Positions 30,983 to 39,351 of a DNA stretch of 64,000 nucleotides are shown here, one piece after another (the first letter of the stretch is position 1; each line of letters opens with the position of its first letter). Source of the stretch: Cellulomonas sp. WB94 (GTDB lineage Bacteria > Actinomycetota > Actinomycetes > Actinomycetales > Cellulomonadaceae); contig NZ_QEES01000005.1 in the NCBI RefSeq assembly GCF_003115775.1, forward strand, positions 186,001 to 250,000, read 5' to 3'. The position numbers and the translations under genes are program-made. The notes beneath the pieces are model-generated. The model was not told the origin of the DNA. It did not search any database and saw nothing but the letters and a program-made list of their open reading frames with translations.

Positions 30983-31996
30983 CTACAGCCAGTCGCGGCG
31001 CTTGAACGAGATGTAGAGGCCGACGCCGAACCCGACGATGACGACGACGCTCAGGATGTAGCCCGACGGCTGCGCGAACCCCGGGTAGGGCACGTTCTGC
31101 CCGAACCACCCGGTGACGGCGGTCGGCACGGCGATGATCGCGGCCCAGGCCGTGAGCTTCTTCATGACGGTGTTGAGCCGCGCGTCCTGCAGCGACAGGT
31201 TGGTCTCGAAGATGGTCGTGACCATGTCGCGCAGCGACTCGGTCCACTCCGACGCGCGCAGCACGTGGTCGTACAGGTCGTCGTACCACGGGTCCATCTC
31301 GGCCGGTGAGTCCAGGTCCTTGCGGTGGCGGACGACGGCGCTGACCACCTCGCGCATCGGCAGGACGACCCGGCGCAGCTCCACGAGGTCGCGCCGGATC
31401 CGGTACGTCTGGCGCTGCAGCTCGGTGGTCGGGGCACGGTCGTCGAACAGGAGGTCCTCGAGACCCTCCATGGCCTCGTCGAGCACCTCGACGGCCTCGA
31501 AGTGGCCGTCGACGACGGCGTCGAGCAGCCCGTGCACGAGGGCGGACACCCCGAACTTCATCAGGTCGGGGTTGTCGTCCCAGCGGCTCACGACCTCGTT
31601 GATGTCGAAGCCCGAGTCCTGCCGGACGGTGACGACGCCGCGGGGCAGGATGAACGCCGAGATCCGCGACACCTCCAGGCTCGGCGCGTGACCGGGCTCG
31701 ACGCCGTCGCCCGTTGCGAGCCGGGTGGCGTAGACCGTGAGGAACGTGTGGGTGGCGTAGCGGATGGACTTGACCCGCTCCTGCCGCGCCAAGGCGTCCT
31801 CGACCGCCTGCGGGACGAGACCGAGCTCGCGTGCGAGCTCGTCGAGATGGTCGGGGTCCGGCGCGCACAGGTCGACCCACACGAGGCAGTCCGCCTGCCC
31901 GAGGTACTCCGAGACGTCCTCGAACGGGAAGTCCTCCGTCTCGAGCACACCGTTGCGCCACAGCCGGGTTCGGAGGATCCGGTCCGATGAGGTCAT
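30983..31996 (-). CDS. corA: CorA family divalent cation transporter
   Basis: 337 residues: a long cytoplasmic alpha-beta and helical domain, then two C-terminal helices (AWAAIIAVPTAVTGWFG and SVVVIVGFGVGLYISF) and a basic end (KRRDWL). The usual GMN selectivity motif reads GQN in FGQNVPYPGF, a variant I recall in other actinobacterial CorA paralogues. It probably moves Mg2+ or another divalent ion as a pentamer; selectivity is uncertain because of the variant motif. It lies 92 bases upstream of acr3 on the same strand. Confidence 0.9.
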   Translation of the reverse strand: MTSSDRILRTRLWRNGVLETEDFPFEDVSEYLGQADCLVWVDLCAPDPDHLDELARELGLVPQAVEDALARQERVKSIRYATHTFLTVYATRLATGDGVEPGHAPSLEVSRISAFILPRGVVTVRQDSGFDINEVVSRWDDNPDLMKFGVSALVHGLLDAVVDGHFEAVEVLDEAMEGLEDLLFDDRAPTTELQRQTYRIRRDLVELRRVVLPMREVVSAVVRHRKDLDSPAEMDPWYDDLYDHVLRASEWTESLRDMVTTIFETNLSLQDARLNTVMKKLTAWAAIIAVPTAVTGWFGQNVPYPGFAQPSGYILSVVVIVGFGVGLYISFKRRDWL

Positions 31997-32081
31997 GGCC
32001 CCAGTCTGCCTCCACGGGCGACTCGTTCACGCGGATTGGCGGCCCACGCCGGGGACCGGTCCCCCGTGCCGTCCGGACGTG

Positions 32082-33443
32082 TCAGCCGCGCGCGGCCGCA
32101 TACCGACGCAGCGCCTCGTCCCGCTCTGCGCCGTGGTCGACGATCGGTGCGGGGTACCCGCCGTCGTACGCGCCGGCGACCCTCCACGGCTGGTGCACCG
32201 CGCGCCCGGCGACGTGACCGAGCTCGGGGACGTACCGGCGCACGTAGTCGCCGAGCGGGTCGAACCGTTCCCCCTGAGCGACCGGGTTGAACACACGGAA
32301 GTACGGAGCGGCATCCGTGCCCGTGCCTGCGACCCACTGCCAGCCGTGACTGTTGGAGGCGACGTCGCCGTCACGCAGGTGCGCCAGGAAGTGCCGTGCA
32401 CCGTGGGGCCACCACACGTGCAGGTCCTTGACGAGGAAGCTCGCCGTGACCATCCGCACCCGGTTGTGCATCCATCCCTCCGCGAGCAGCTGGCGCATCC
32501 CGGCGTCCACGAGCGGGTAGCCCGTCCGCCCGGACTGCCACGCCGCGAAGGCTGGGGTCGCCGGGTCGTCGTAGGCCATGGCGCTCAGCCCGGGTCGGAG
32601 GTCGGCCCAGGCCGAGGCGGGCCGGTGCCACAGCACGTCGGCGTAGAACTCGCGCCAGCACAGCTCGTTGACGTACGTCGTCACGTCCGGACCGCGGTCC
32701 GCAGTGACCGCAGCGAGGTCGGCGAGCATCGTGCGCGGGTGGATGGTGCCGTACTTCAGGTGGACGGACATGCCCGAGGTGCCCGCCAGGTCGGGTCGGT
32801 CGCGGTCGACGGCGTAGGTCTCGATCCCGGCGTCGAGGAACTCGTGCCAGCGTTCGAGCGCGCCACGCTCGTCGACACGCGACCGCGCGGCGGACGGTCC
32901 GTCGGAGCCCGCAGGGAGCGGCTCGGACGTGACGCCCCTGTGCCATCGCACGCCGGGTGGCGCCGCGGCGGGTCGCCGCCAGCCATGGTCACGCCAGGCC
33001 CGCGAGAAGGGCGTGAAGACCTGGTACGGCGTCCCGCCGCCCGTGCGGACCCGTCCTGGGGTCACGGCGTACGGGCTGCCTGTCATGACGAGCGGGACGT
33101 CGGGCGACAGGGCAGCACGAACGCGCTCGTCCCGGCGGCGCCCGTAGGGGGTCGTCTCGGCGGTGACGTGCACGCTCGCGGCCCGGACCTCGCGCGCCAG
33201 GGCGGGGAGGACCTCCTCCGGTCGCCCGTGGCGCACCACGAGCGCGTCGTCGAAGGACTCTCGAGCACCGCTGAGCGCCTCGTGCAGCGCGGCCAGGCGC
33301 GCGGGTCCCGCAGAAGCGGTCAGGGTCGGGTCGACGACGAAGACCGGCAGCACGCCCCCTGCACCCGCCGCGTCGTGCGCGGCCACCAGCGCAGGGTGGT
33401 CGCTGCGGCGCAGGTCGCGCCTCAGCCACAGGATGCTGGTCAT
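32082..33443 (-). CDS. phrB: Deoxyribodipyrimidine photolyase
   Basis: 453 residues. An N-terminal Rossmann domain (ILWLRRDLRRSDHPAL) for the antenna chromophore is followed by the helical FAD domain with ELCWREFYADVLW, DAGMRQLLAEGWMHNRVRM and GDVASNSHGWQWVAGTGTDA. The asparagine in WMHNRVRM and the conserved tryptophans fit a class I CPD photolyase. It splits pyrimidine dimers using blue light and reduced FAD in the cytosol. The adjacent divergent gene is unrelated. Confidence 0.95.
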   Translation of the reverse strand: MTSILWLRRDLRRSDHPALVAAHDAAGAGGVLPVFVVDPTLTASAGPARLAALHEALSGARESFDDALVVRHGRPEEVLPALAREVRAASVHVTAETTPYGRRRDERVRAALSPDVPLVMTGSPYAVTPGRVRTGGGTPYQVFTPFSRAWRDHGWRRPAAAPPGVRWHRGVTSEPLPAGSDGPSAARSRVDERGALERWHEFLDAGIETYAVDRDRPDLAGTSGMSVHLKYGTIHPRTMLADLAAVTADRGPDVTTYVNELCWREFYADVLWHRPASAWADLRPGLSAMAYDDPATPAFAAWQSGRTGYPLVDAGMRQLLAEGWMHNRVRMVTASFLVKDLHVWWPHGARHFLAHLRDGDVASNSHGWQWVAGTGTDAAPYFRVFNPVAQGERFDPLGDYVRRYVPELGHVAGRAVHQPWRVAGAYDGGYPAPIVDHGAERDEALRRYAAARG

Positions 33444-33550
33444 GCGGCGAGCCTAGAGCGACCCGCGTCCCCGCAGGCGCGCGCCTGGGTAGGGTCGGGT
33501 CGGCTGGTCAAGCGGCGCCCGTGGGGTGCCGAGCGGAGAGGAGTGCTGGG

Positions 33551-34198
33551 GTGGACGTCGGCGTCCTGACTGTGGTCGTCGCGGCCCTGGTGGCTCTGGT
33601 GCTGCGCCGCGTCGTCGTGCTGCGCCGCGACTGGCACACAGCCCGCGGCTTCGCGACCGGCATGCTCGTCGTCTGCGTCGCCCTGCTGGTCACGGCGGGC
33701 GGCTTCGAGCTCAAGCACCAGTGGGTGCAGGCCCGCGCCACGGCGCTCGTCGTGCACGTCTCGGGGTCACGGGAGGCGCAGGCCGACTGCCAGCGGTTCA
33801 CCCCCGAGCTGGTCGACCTCTCCGTCACGTCGGGCTTCGTGTTCTCCGACAGCCAGAACGTCGCCCACCTGCGCCGAACGGTGTGCAACGACCTGTACGC
33901 GTGGCTGCTGAGCAGCAAGCGCGCTCCGACCGACGGCCAGGTCCGAGCCCTGCACATCACCGTCCACGAGGCCATGCACGTGCGCGGGGAGTTCAACGAG
34001 GCGAGAGCCGAGTGCTTCGCGATGCAGCAGGACGCGGACGCCGCCCGGTTCCTCGGTGCCTCGCGGACGCAGGCCACCGCGTTGGCCGAGCGGTACTACC
34101 GCGACGTCTACCCCCGGATGTCCGCGGAGTACGTCAGCGGGGACTGCGCCGCCGACCGCGCGCTCGACCTGACCCCGGGTGACGGTCAGTTCCCCTGA
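33551..34198 (+). CDS. Membrane protein with HExxH metalloprotease-like motif
   Basis: 215 residues from GTG 33551 (GAGAGGAG about 9 bases upstream). Two N-terminal membrane helices (VGVLTVVVAALVALVLRRVV and MLVVCVALLVTAGGF) precede a soluble domain. It carries HEAMH at 139-143 and acidic residues in FNEARAEC (Glu150, Glu154), the pattern of a zinc metallopeptidase with a Glu third ligand, plus several Cys. Similar small actinobacterial proteins are uncharacterised as far as I know. The substrate and even proteolysis are unproven. Confidence 0.72.
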   Translation: MDVGVLTVVVAALVALVLRRVVVLRRDWHTARGFATGMLVVCVALLVTAGGFELKHQWVQARATALVVHVSGSREAQADCQRFTPELVDLSVTSGFVFSDSQNVAHLRRTVCNDLYAWLLSSKRAPTDGQVRALHITVHEAMHVRGEFNEARAECFAMQQDADAARFLGASRTQATALAERYYRDVYPRMSAEYVSGDCAADRALDLTPGDGQFP

Positions 34199-34204
34199 CG
34201 ACGC

Positions 34205-34435
34205 TCAGGGGGCGCCCACCAACGGGTACCCCTCCGCGGTCCAGGCCGGCACGCCGCCCGCGAGGTCGACGACGTGCGTGAACCCGGCGGCGGTGAGCTT
34301 CTCGAGGGCCAGCTCCGAGCGGTGCCCGCTCTGGCAGTACACGGCGTAGGACGCGGAGGTGTCCAGCTCCGCGACTCGCGCAGCGAAGTCGCTCGCCTGG
34401 ACGGCCACGTTGATCGCGTCGCGCGCCGCACGTGG
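34205..34435 (-). pseudogene. Rhodanese domain remnant
   Basis: From the first codon after the stop of the siderophore-interacting gene, the same frame continues as a rhodanese C-terminal part: DAINVAVQASDFAARVAEL, active-site loop YCQSGHRSELALEKL with the catalytic Cys, and DLAGGVPAWTAEGYP. The first 35 or so residues of a normal rhodanese, including the DVR motif, are absent. GTG 34408 could start a 67-residue protein, but without the N-terminal strands it is unlikely to fold normally. It is probably the leftover of a deletion that joined two genes. Confidence 0.7.
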
Positions 34436-35389
34436 TCACGCGCTCTCCGCACGCCCGAGCCGCCAGTAGCCCATGAAGGCGACCGACCGTCGGTCGATGC
34501 CGCGTTCCGACACGAGGTGGCGCCGCAGCGCCTTGATGACCCCGGCCTCCCCGGCGAGCCACGCGTACAGCTCGGTGGTCGCGATCAGCGGGCCGCCGTC
34601 GGCGTCCACCGGCACCTCCCACAGCAGGCCCTGGTCCACGTCGACGTCGTCCAGGTGGATGTCGTGCGGCCGGCCCTGGGACCCGAGCAGCCGGGCGGCG
34701 GCGGCCTGCACAGCGGGGACCAGACGCGTCCCGTGCCCGGAGCCGTCCCGCGGCAGCCACGTCACCGTGATGCCGGTCGGGCGGTCGATCGGGAGCTGGT
34801 CACCGGTGCACGGCACCTCGAGCAGCACCTCGCCGCGGGCATCGCGAGGGAGCCGCTCGATGATCGAGGCGATCGCCGGGACGGCCGTCTCGTCGCCGGC
34901 CATGAGCACCGCGCGGCTGTGCGCGGGTGGGGCGAAGTCGACGCCGCCGTGCGGCCCGGGGTGGTGCGCGTCGGGCCCGCAGACCACGAGGCGATCCCCG
35001 GGCCGCGCAGCCCCCGCCCACCGCGAGGCGGGCCCGAGGTCGCCGTGCTGCACGACGTCGACGTCGATCTCGCGCATGCGTGGCCGCGACGCACGGACGG
35101 TGTAGGTCCGCAGCGCCGGCCGCTCGTCGTCGGACAGCGTGCGCCACGCGCCGTACCAGTCGGCTGCGACCGCGTCGGGCCCGGTCAGGCGGCCCAAGGC
35201 GCGTGCTTGCGGCGCCGTGGTGGGGATGAGGAGCTTGATCCGCTGGTCGAAGCCGTTGTCCGCGAACCGGTGCAGCTCCGGACCTGTGAGGGTGAGCCGA
35301 CGGAAGCTCGGGCACAGCCGCTCGACGCGCGCCAGCTCGACGTCGAAGAGGCGGAACGGGGTGATCGCAGGCGCGACGGTCGTGGTCAC
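34436..35389 (-). CDS. Siderophore-interacting FAD reductase
   Basis: 317 residues from GTG 35389. A flavin-binding barrel (RTYTVRASRPRMREIDVDVV, with the R-x-Y-T FAD motif) and an NAD(P)H-binding half (MAGDETAVPAIASIIERLP, and the late ELYAWLAGEAGVIKALRR) define the SIP/ViuB family. These enzymes reduce ferric siderophores in the cytosol to release iron. A DtxR/IdeR-type iron box just upstream indicates repression by iron. No siderophore biosynthesis gene is in the window. Confidence 0.93.
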   Translation of the reverse strand: MTTTVAPAITPFRLFDVELARVERLCPSFRRLTLTGPELHRFADNGFDQRIKLLIPTTAPQARALGRLTGPDAVAADWYGAWRTLSDDERPALRTYTVRASRPRMREIDVDVVQHGDLGPASRWAGAARPGDRLVVCGPDAHHPGPHGGVDFAPPAHSRAVLMAGDETAVPAIASIIERLPRDARGEVLLEVPCTGDQLPIDRPTGITVTWLPRDGSGHGTRLVPAVQAAAARLLGSQGRPHDIHLDDVDVDQGLLWEVPVDADGGPLIATTELYAWLAGEAGVIKALRRHLVSERGIDRRSVAFMGYWRLGRAESA

Positions 35390-35404
35390 CAGAAGTCCTT
35401 CGCT

Positions 35405-35423
35405 GTAGGTATGCCTACCCTAA
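35405..35423 (-). promoter_or_regulatory. DtxR/IdeR-type iron box
   Basis: On the minus strand this reads TTAGGGTAGGCATACCTAC, matching 15 of 19 positions of the consensus TTAGGTTAGGCTAACCTAA. It ends 16 bases before the GTG of the siderophore-interacting gene. Iron-loaded repressor binding here would block transcription when iron is plentiful. Confidence 0.82.
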
Positions 35424-35480
35424 CCTTCCGTCTCGACCCCATGACGACCCTCGGTCGCTACCCTGATCCCGTCTCTCTCC

Positions 35481-36770
35481 GTGACTCTGCTCACGTCAGC
35501 GCCCCGCATCGCCGATAGAGAGACCAGCGAGGAACACGCGTTCCGCTCTGACCGGCGGGACAAGGGGAAGCGGGTGGCATCGGCCGTGCATCGGCAGGAC
35601 TGGTCGGCACTGTTCACCCGTGCCGTCGTGCGCGGCGCCCGGGCGCCCATGGCTCTGGTGATCGCCGTGCTCGTCGCGATGCTCGTCGCGATCTGGTTGC
35701 TGGTCTACGCGACCGGCGGCACCAAGGTGGCCCTGCCGCACCTCTTCTACCTCCCGATCATCCTGGCCGCGCTGGCCTTCGGCTTTCGCGGGGCCGGGGT
35801 GACGGCATTGGTCGCGACGGTCCTGGCGGGTCCCGCCATGCCCCTCGACGTCTCGACAGGCGAGCCCCAGACCAGTCTCGGCTGGCTGCTCCGCGGCGCG
35901 ATGTTCATCCTGGTGGGCGCCGTCGCCTCGCTCGCCCTCGTCATGCGCGAGCGCGCCGACGCGCAGCAGCTGTCCACCGAGATCCGCTCCGCAATGACGC
36001 CGACGACCCACGACGACCACGCGCACGGGGCTCTGCTCCCCCTGATCGACGCCGCGATCGACGGCGGGACCTTCCACCCGGTGTTCCAGCCGATCTACGC
36101 GCTCGCGGACGGACGGTTGGTCGCGGTCGAGGCGCTGACCCGGTTCGACGTCCTGCCATATCGCACCCCCGACCTCTGGTTCGCCGCCGCCGCGCACGTC
36201 GGACGCGGGGTCGAGCTCGAGATCGCGGCGATCGCGGCCGCCATCGTCGCGGCGGAGGACCTGCCGGCCGACGTGAGCCTCTCGGTCAACGCCTCCCCCG
36301 CGACCCTCGGTCACCCCAGCCTGATCGAGCTCGTCCGGGCGTGCGACGGGCGACAGCTCACCGTGGAGGTGACCGAGCACGCGGTCATCGAGGACTACCA
36401 CCTGATGAAGGAGCGGCTCGTCGAGCTGCGGGTCCTCGGCGTGCAGATCGCCGTCGACGACGCGGGTGCCGGCATCGCCAGCCTGCAGCACATCGTCCAG
36501 CTGGCTCCCGACATCATCAAGCTCGACATCTCGCTGACCCAGCACGCCGGGTCGAGCCCGTTCCGGCGGGCCATGGCCGGCGCGCTGATCGACTTCGCCC
36601 ACCACAGCGGTGCCAAGCTCGTCGTCGAGGGCGTCGAGGACGCGACCGATCTCACGCTCTGGTCCGCGCTCGGCGCCGACGCGGTGCAGGGCTACCTGGT
36701 CGGGTACCCGGCCGCGCTCCCCGCGCTGTCGTCGAGCCCGCTCATCGTCGCCATGGCCCCGCTGCACTGA
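35481..36770 (+). CDS. Membrane-anchored EAL domain protein (c-di-GMP phosphodiesterase)
   Basis: 429 residues from GTG 35481; a later start is possible. Three to four hydrophobic segments (MALVIAVLVAMLVAIWLLV through FILVGAVASLALVM) form an N-terminal sensor-like region. The EAL domain (about 190-425) has EAL at 217-219, NASP, EVTEH, DDAGAG in place of DDFGTG, IKLD, VEGVED and QGY. Key metal ligands seem present, so hydrolysis of cyclic di-GMP is plausible, though the loop change may reduce activity. It converges on the secreted GH3 gene. Confidence 0.87.
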   Translation: MTLLTSAPRIADRETSEEHAFRSDRRDKGKRVASAVHRQDWSALFTRAVVRGARAPMALVIAVLVAMLVAIWLLVYATGGTKVALPHLFYLPIILAALAFGFRGAGVTALVATVLAGPAMPLDVSTGEPQTSLGWLLRGAMFILVGAVASLALVMRERADAQQLSTEIRSAMTPTTHDDHAHGALLPLIDAAIDGGTFHPVFQPIYALADGRLVAVEALTRFDVLPYRTPDLWFAAAAHVGRGVELEIAAIAAAIVAAEDLPADVSLSVNASPATLGHPSLIELVRACDGRQLTVEVTEHAVIEDYHLMKERLVELRVLGVQIAVDDAGAGIASLQHIVQLAPDIIKLDISLTQHAGSSPFRRAMAGALIDFAHHSGAKLVVEGVEDATDLTLWSALGADAVQGYLVGYPAALPALSSSPLIVAMAPLH

Positions 36771-36785
36771 CGGCTCCGCACACGG

Positions 36786-36822
36786 CGAAGCGCGCCGCCC
36801 CTGGTGCGGGCGGCGCGCTTCG
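36786..36822. terminator. Bidirectional terminator hairpin
   Basis: CGAAGCGCGCCGCCC (36786-36800) and GGGCGGCGCGCTTCG (36808-36822) form a perfect 15-base stem with a 7-base loop, between the convergent EAL and GH3 genes. Confidence 0.85.
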
Positions 36823-36835
36823 TCGTCTCTCGGGA

Positions 36836-39109
36836 CTACTCGCGGCCCGCGGGCGTCCGTACGGTGATCGACTGGGACAGCAGCACGTTGTTCGACGCGT
36901 TGCCGACGTACACCGTGTACTCGCCGTCAACCGTTGTCCACGTGTCGGCCGCAGCGTCCCAGACGCTCAGCGGATGGTTCGCTGCGGACGGGTCGATCGT
37001 CACGGTGACCCTCTTCTTCTCCCCGGGATCGAGCGTGACCTTCTCGAATCCGACCAGCCGCTTGGGCGGCTCGTTCGCTGCGGCGGGCAGGCCGAGGTAG
37101 ACCTGCCCGACCTCCGCACCCGTCACCTGGCTGGTGTTGGTGATGGTGAACTGCACCTTGATCGGGTGGGTGCCGTCGAGCGTCCTGGGCGTCGCCTCCA
37201 GCTTGGAGAGCTCGAAGCTCGAGTACGACAACCCGTAACCGAAGGCGAACGTCGGCGCCACGTCGTTGGCGTCGTACCAGCGGTAGCCCATCTCGAGGCC
37301 TTCGCTGTAGGTGGCCGTCAGCGGCAGCGGACCGGCACCGTCCGGGTCGATCCCCGGCCACTGCGCGACCGTGGCGTTGGCGGCCTCCCGCTCCTGGGTC
37401 GGGAACGTGATCGGCAGCTTGCCCGACGGGTTCCTGATCCCGAACAGCAGGTCGGCGACGATGTTCCCGTCCTCCTGCGCGGGGTACCAGGCCTCGAGGA
37501 CGGCCGGGACACTGTCGAGCCACGGCAGCAGGACGGGCCCGCCGTTCTTCAGCACGACGACCGTGCGGGGGTTGGCGGCGACGACCGCGGCGACGAGCGC
37601 GTTCTGGTCCACACCGTCCGTGACCGGAAGGGCGAGCGTCGTGCGGTCCACACCCTCACGGGAGATGTCACCGACCATGACGACGGCGACGTCCGATGCA
37701 GCGGCGAGCGCGGCAGCGGCCGCGATGTCCGTGGCGTCGTCGTACGTCACCGACGCCGTCGACCCGAGCGTCGCGAGCGCGTTCTTCAGGCCTTGCTCGG
37801 GCGTCACCGTGTAGGGCGACGTGACCACGATGGTGTTCGACGGACCCTGCGAGTTGAACTTCGCCTGGCCGGCGAAGGTCCGCGGGCCGATCAGGGCCAC
37901 CGAGTCCAGCGACCCGGCGTCGAGCGGCAGAGCGCTGTTCGCGTTCTTGAGCAGCACGCTGCCCTGCTCGCCGATCTCCCTGACCCGCTCGCCGTTGGTG
38001 GCGAAGTCGATCGGGGTCAGCGAGCTGATCGGGTCGTCGAACTGGCCCAGCTCGAACATCACCGTGAACCGGCGGTCGAGCTGCTGGTCGATGTCCGCGA
38101 CCTGGAGCGTTCCCGCGTCGAGCGCGGCGTGGATGAGCTCCGGGGTGAACCAGCGCGGGCTGGCGAACTCCAGGTCGAGGCCGGCCTTGATCGCGGCGGC
38201 TGTGCTGTGCGTCGCTCCACGGTCGGACATGACGTAGCCCGTGAAGCCGAGGTCGTCGCGCAGCCAGTCGGTCAGGAGCTCGGGGTTCTCGCAGGCGAAG
38301 ACGCCGTTGAGGTGCGGGTACGAGCACATGACCGAGGCCAGGTTGGCCTCCTGGATCGTCATCTCGAACGGCAGCAGGTACAGCTCGTGCATGGTGGCGT
38401 CGTCGACGACGGTGTCCATCGTGTTGCGGCCGGTCTCCTGCTCGTTCGCGGCGAAGTGCTTGGCCACGGACTGGACGCCCCAGCTCTGCACCGCGTTCAC
38501 CTGGGCCACGGCCATGGTTCCGGCCAGGTAGGGGTCCTCTCCGAAGTACTCGAAGTTGCGGCCGGCGTTCGCGATCCGGCCGAGGTTGATGCCCGGCGTC
38601 AGGAGCACGTTGTGCGCGCTGGCGCGGGTCTCCTCTCCGATGATGTTGCCCCACGCGGTCGAGACCGCGGCGTCCCACGAGGAAGCCACCGTGAGCGCAC
38701 TGGTGAGGCCTGTCGATGTCGGTGCGACCGCGCAGTCGCCGCCACCGAACGGACCGTTGGTCATCCGCAGCGTGGGGATCGCCAGCTCGGGGATGCCCTC
38801 GACGTGCCGGCCCCCGGCCGAGAAGTCGCAGCCGGGGATCGTGGTGTTGGCGACGGGCTTCATCGCGATCTGCTGGATCTTCTGGTCGAGCGTCATCGCG
38901 CTGATCAGCAGCTCCGCCCGCTGTGCGGGAGCGAGCGCTGGGTCCATCCAGGGCAGACCTGTCCACGCCGATGCTGCTGGGCCCCGGGACTGGTGTGCGG
39001 CGGATCCCGCCTGGCCGGGCGCCGCTGTCGCGGCCCCCGTGGCGACGATCGTGAGCGGGACGGTGACGGCGACGATGGCCAGCCACGTCCGACGAGAGCG
39101 AGTTCTCAA
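36836..39109 (-). CDS. Secreted GH3 beta-glucosidase
   Basis: 757 residues from TTG 39109. This start is chosen because AAGGAGA lies 8 bases before it and it opens directly into a signal peptide (RTRSRRTWLAIVAVTVPLTI, then ATGAATAAP). GH3 barrel motifs include KHFAANEQETGRN and the nucleophile Asp296 in VMSDRGATHS; Arg replaces the usual Trp after Asp. The alpha/beta sandwich (VALIGPRTFAGQ) and fibronectin-III-like C-terminus (FGYGLSYSSFELSKL) follow. It would release glucose or related sugars from oligosaccharides outside the cell. Likely regulated from the shared region with the divergent alcohol dehydrogenase. Confidence 0.92.
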   Translation of the reverse strand: MRTRSRRTWLAIVAVTVPLTIVATGAATAAPGQAGSAAHQSRGPAASAWTGLPWMDPALAPAQRAELLISAMTLDQKIQQIAMKPVANTTIPGCDFSAGGRHVEGIPELAIPTLRMTNGPFGGGDCAVAPTSTGLTSALTVASSWDAAVSTAWGNIIGEETRASAHNVLLTPGINLGRIANAGRNFEYFGEDPYLAGTMAVAQVNAVQSWGVQSVAKHFAANEQETGRNTMDTVVDDATMHELYLLPFEMTIQEANLASVMCSYPHLNGVFACENPELLTDWLRDDLGFTGYVMSDRGATHSTAAAIKAGLDLEFASPRWFTPELIHAALDAGTLQVADIDQQLDRRFTVMFELGQFDDPISSLTPIDFATNGERVREIGEQGSVLLKNANSALPLDAGSLDSVALIGPRTFAGQAKFNSQGPSNTIVVTSPYTVTPEQGLKNALATLGSTASVTYDDATDIAAAAALAAASDVAVVMVGDISREGVDRTTLALPVTDGVDQNALVAAVVAANPRTVVVLKNGGPVLLPWLDSVPAVLEAWYPAQEDGNIVADLLFGIRNPSGKLPITFPTQEREAANATVAQWPGIDPDGAGPLPLTATYSEGLEMGYRWYDANDVAPTFAFGYGLSYSSFELSKLEATPRTLDGTHPIKVQFTITNTSQVTGAEVGQVYLGLPAAANEPPKRLVGFEKVTLDPGEKKRVTVTIDPSAANHPLSVWDAAADTWTTVDGEYTVYVGNASNNVLLSQSITVRTPAGRE

Positions 39110-39199
39110 GGTCCATTCTCCTTCGAGTGGATCCCCGGGGCGCACTCCCTTGTGGGCCCCGGCGGTGACCCGATTCAGTCGTCGGAGGGCATTCCCGGT

Positions 39200-39232
39200 C
39201 AACGCGTTGCCACATGTTGCCTCGGCCGAGGC
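39200..39232. promoter_or_regulatory. Two perfect palindromes upstream of secreted GH3
   Basis: CAACGCGTTG (39200-39209) and GCCTCGGCCGAGGC (39219-39232) are perfect palindromes about 90-120 bases before the GH3 TTG start. The first resembles LacI-family operators with a central CG. A LacI-type repressor is a guess; no such gene is in the window. Confidence 0.4.
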
Positions 39233-39251
39233 GGGACCGTAGCCCCAGGTG

Positions 39252-39290
39252 GTAGGACCAAGGTCACGTGTTCCCGTAGGACCTTGGTCA
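39252..39290 (+). promoter_or_regulatory. Tandem 15-base boxes upstream of alcohol dehydrogenase
   Basis: GTAGGACCAAGGTCA (39252-39266) and GTAGGACCTTGGTCA (39276-39290) differ only by AA versus TT and are spaced 24 bases apart. Each core GACC(A/T)(A/T)GGTC is nearly self-complementary, and the two cores together form an inverted repeat. They resemble degenerate DevR/DosR-type boxes of hypoxia and dormancy regulons. They end about 60 bases before the alcohol dehydrogenase start. Confidence 0.6.
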
Positions 39291-39351
39291 TTGACTGGGG
39301 GGATCGCCGTCAGAGTCGACGGCGGCACATCACTCCTGAAGGAGTTCCACC

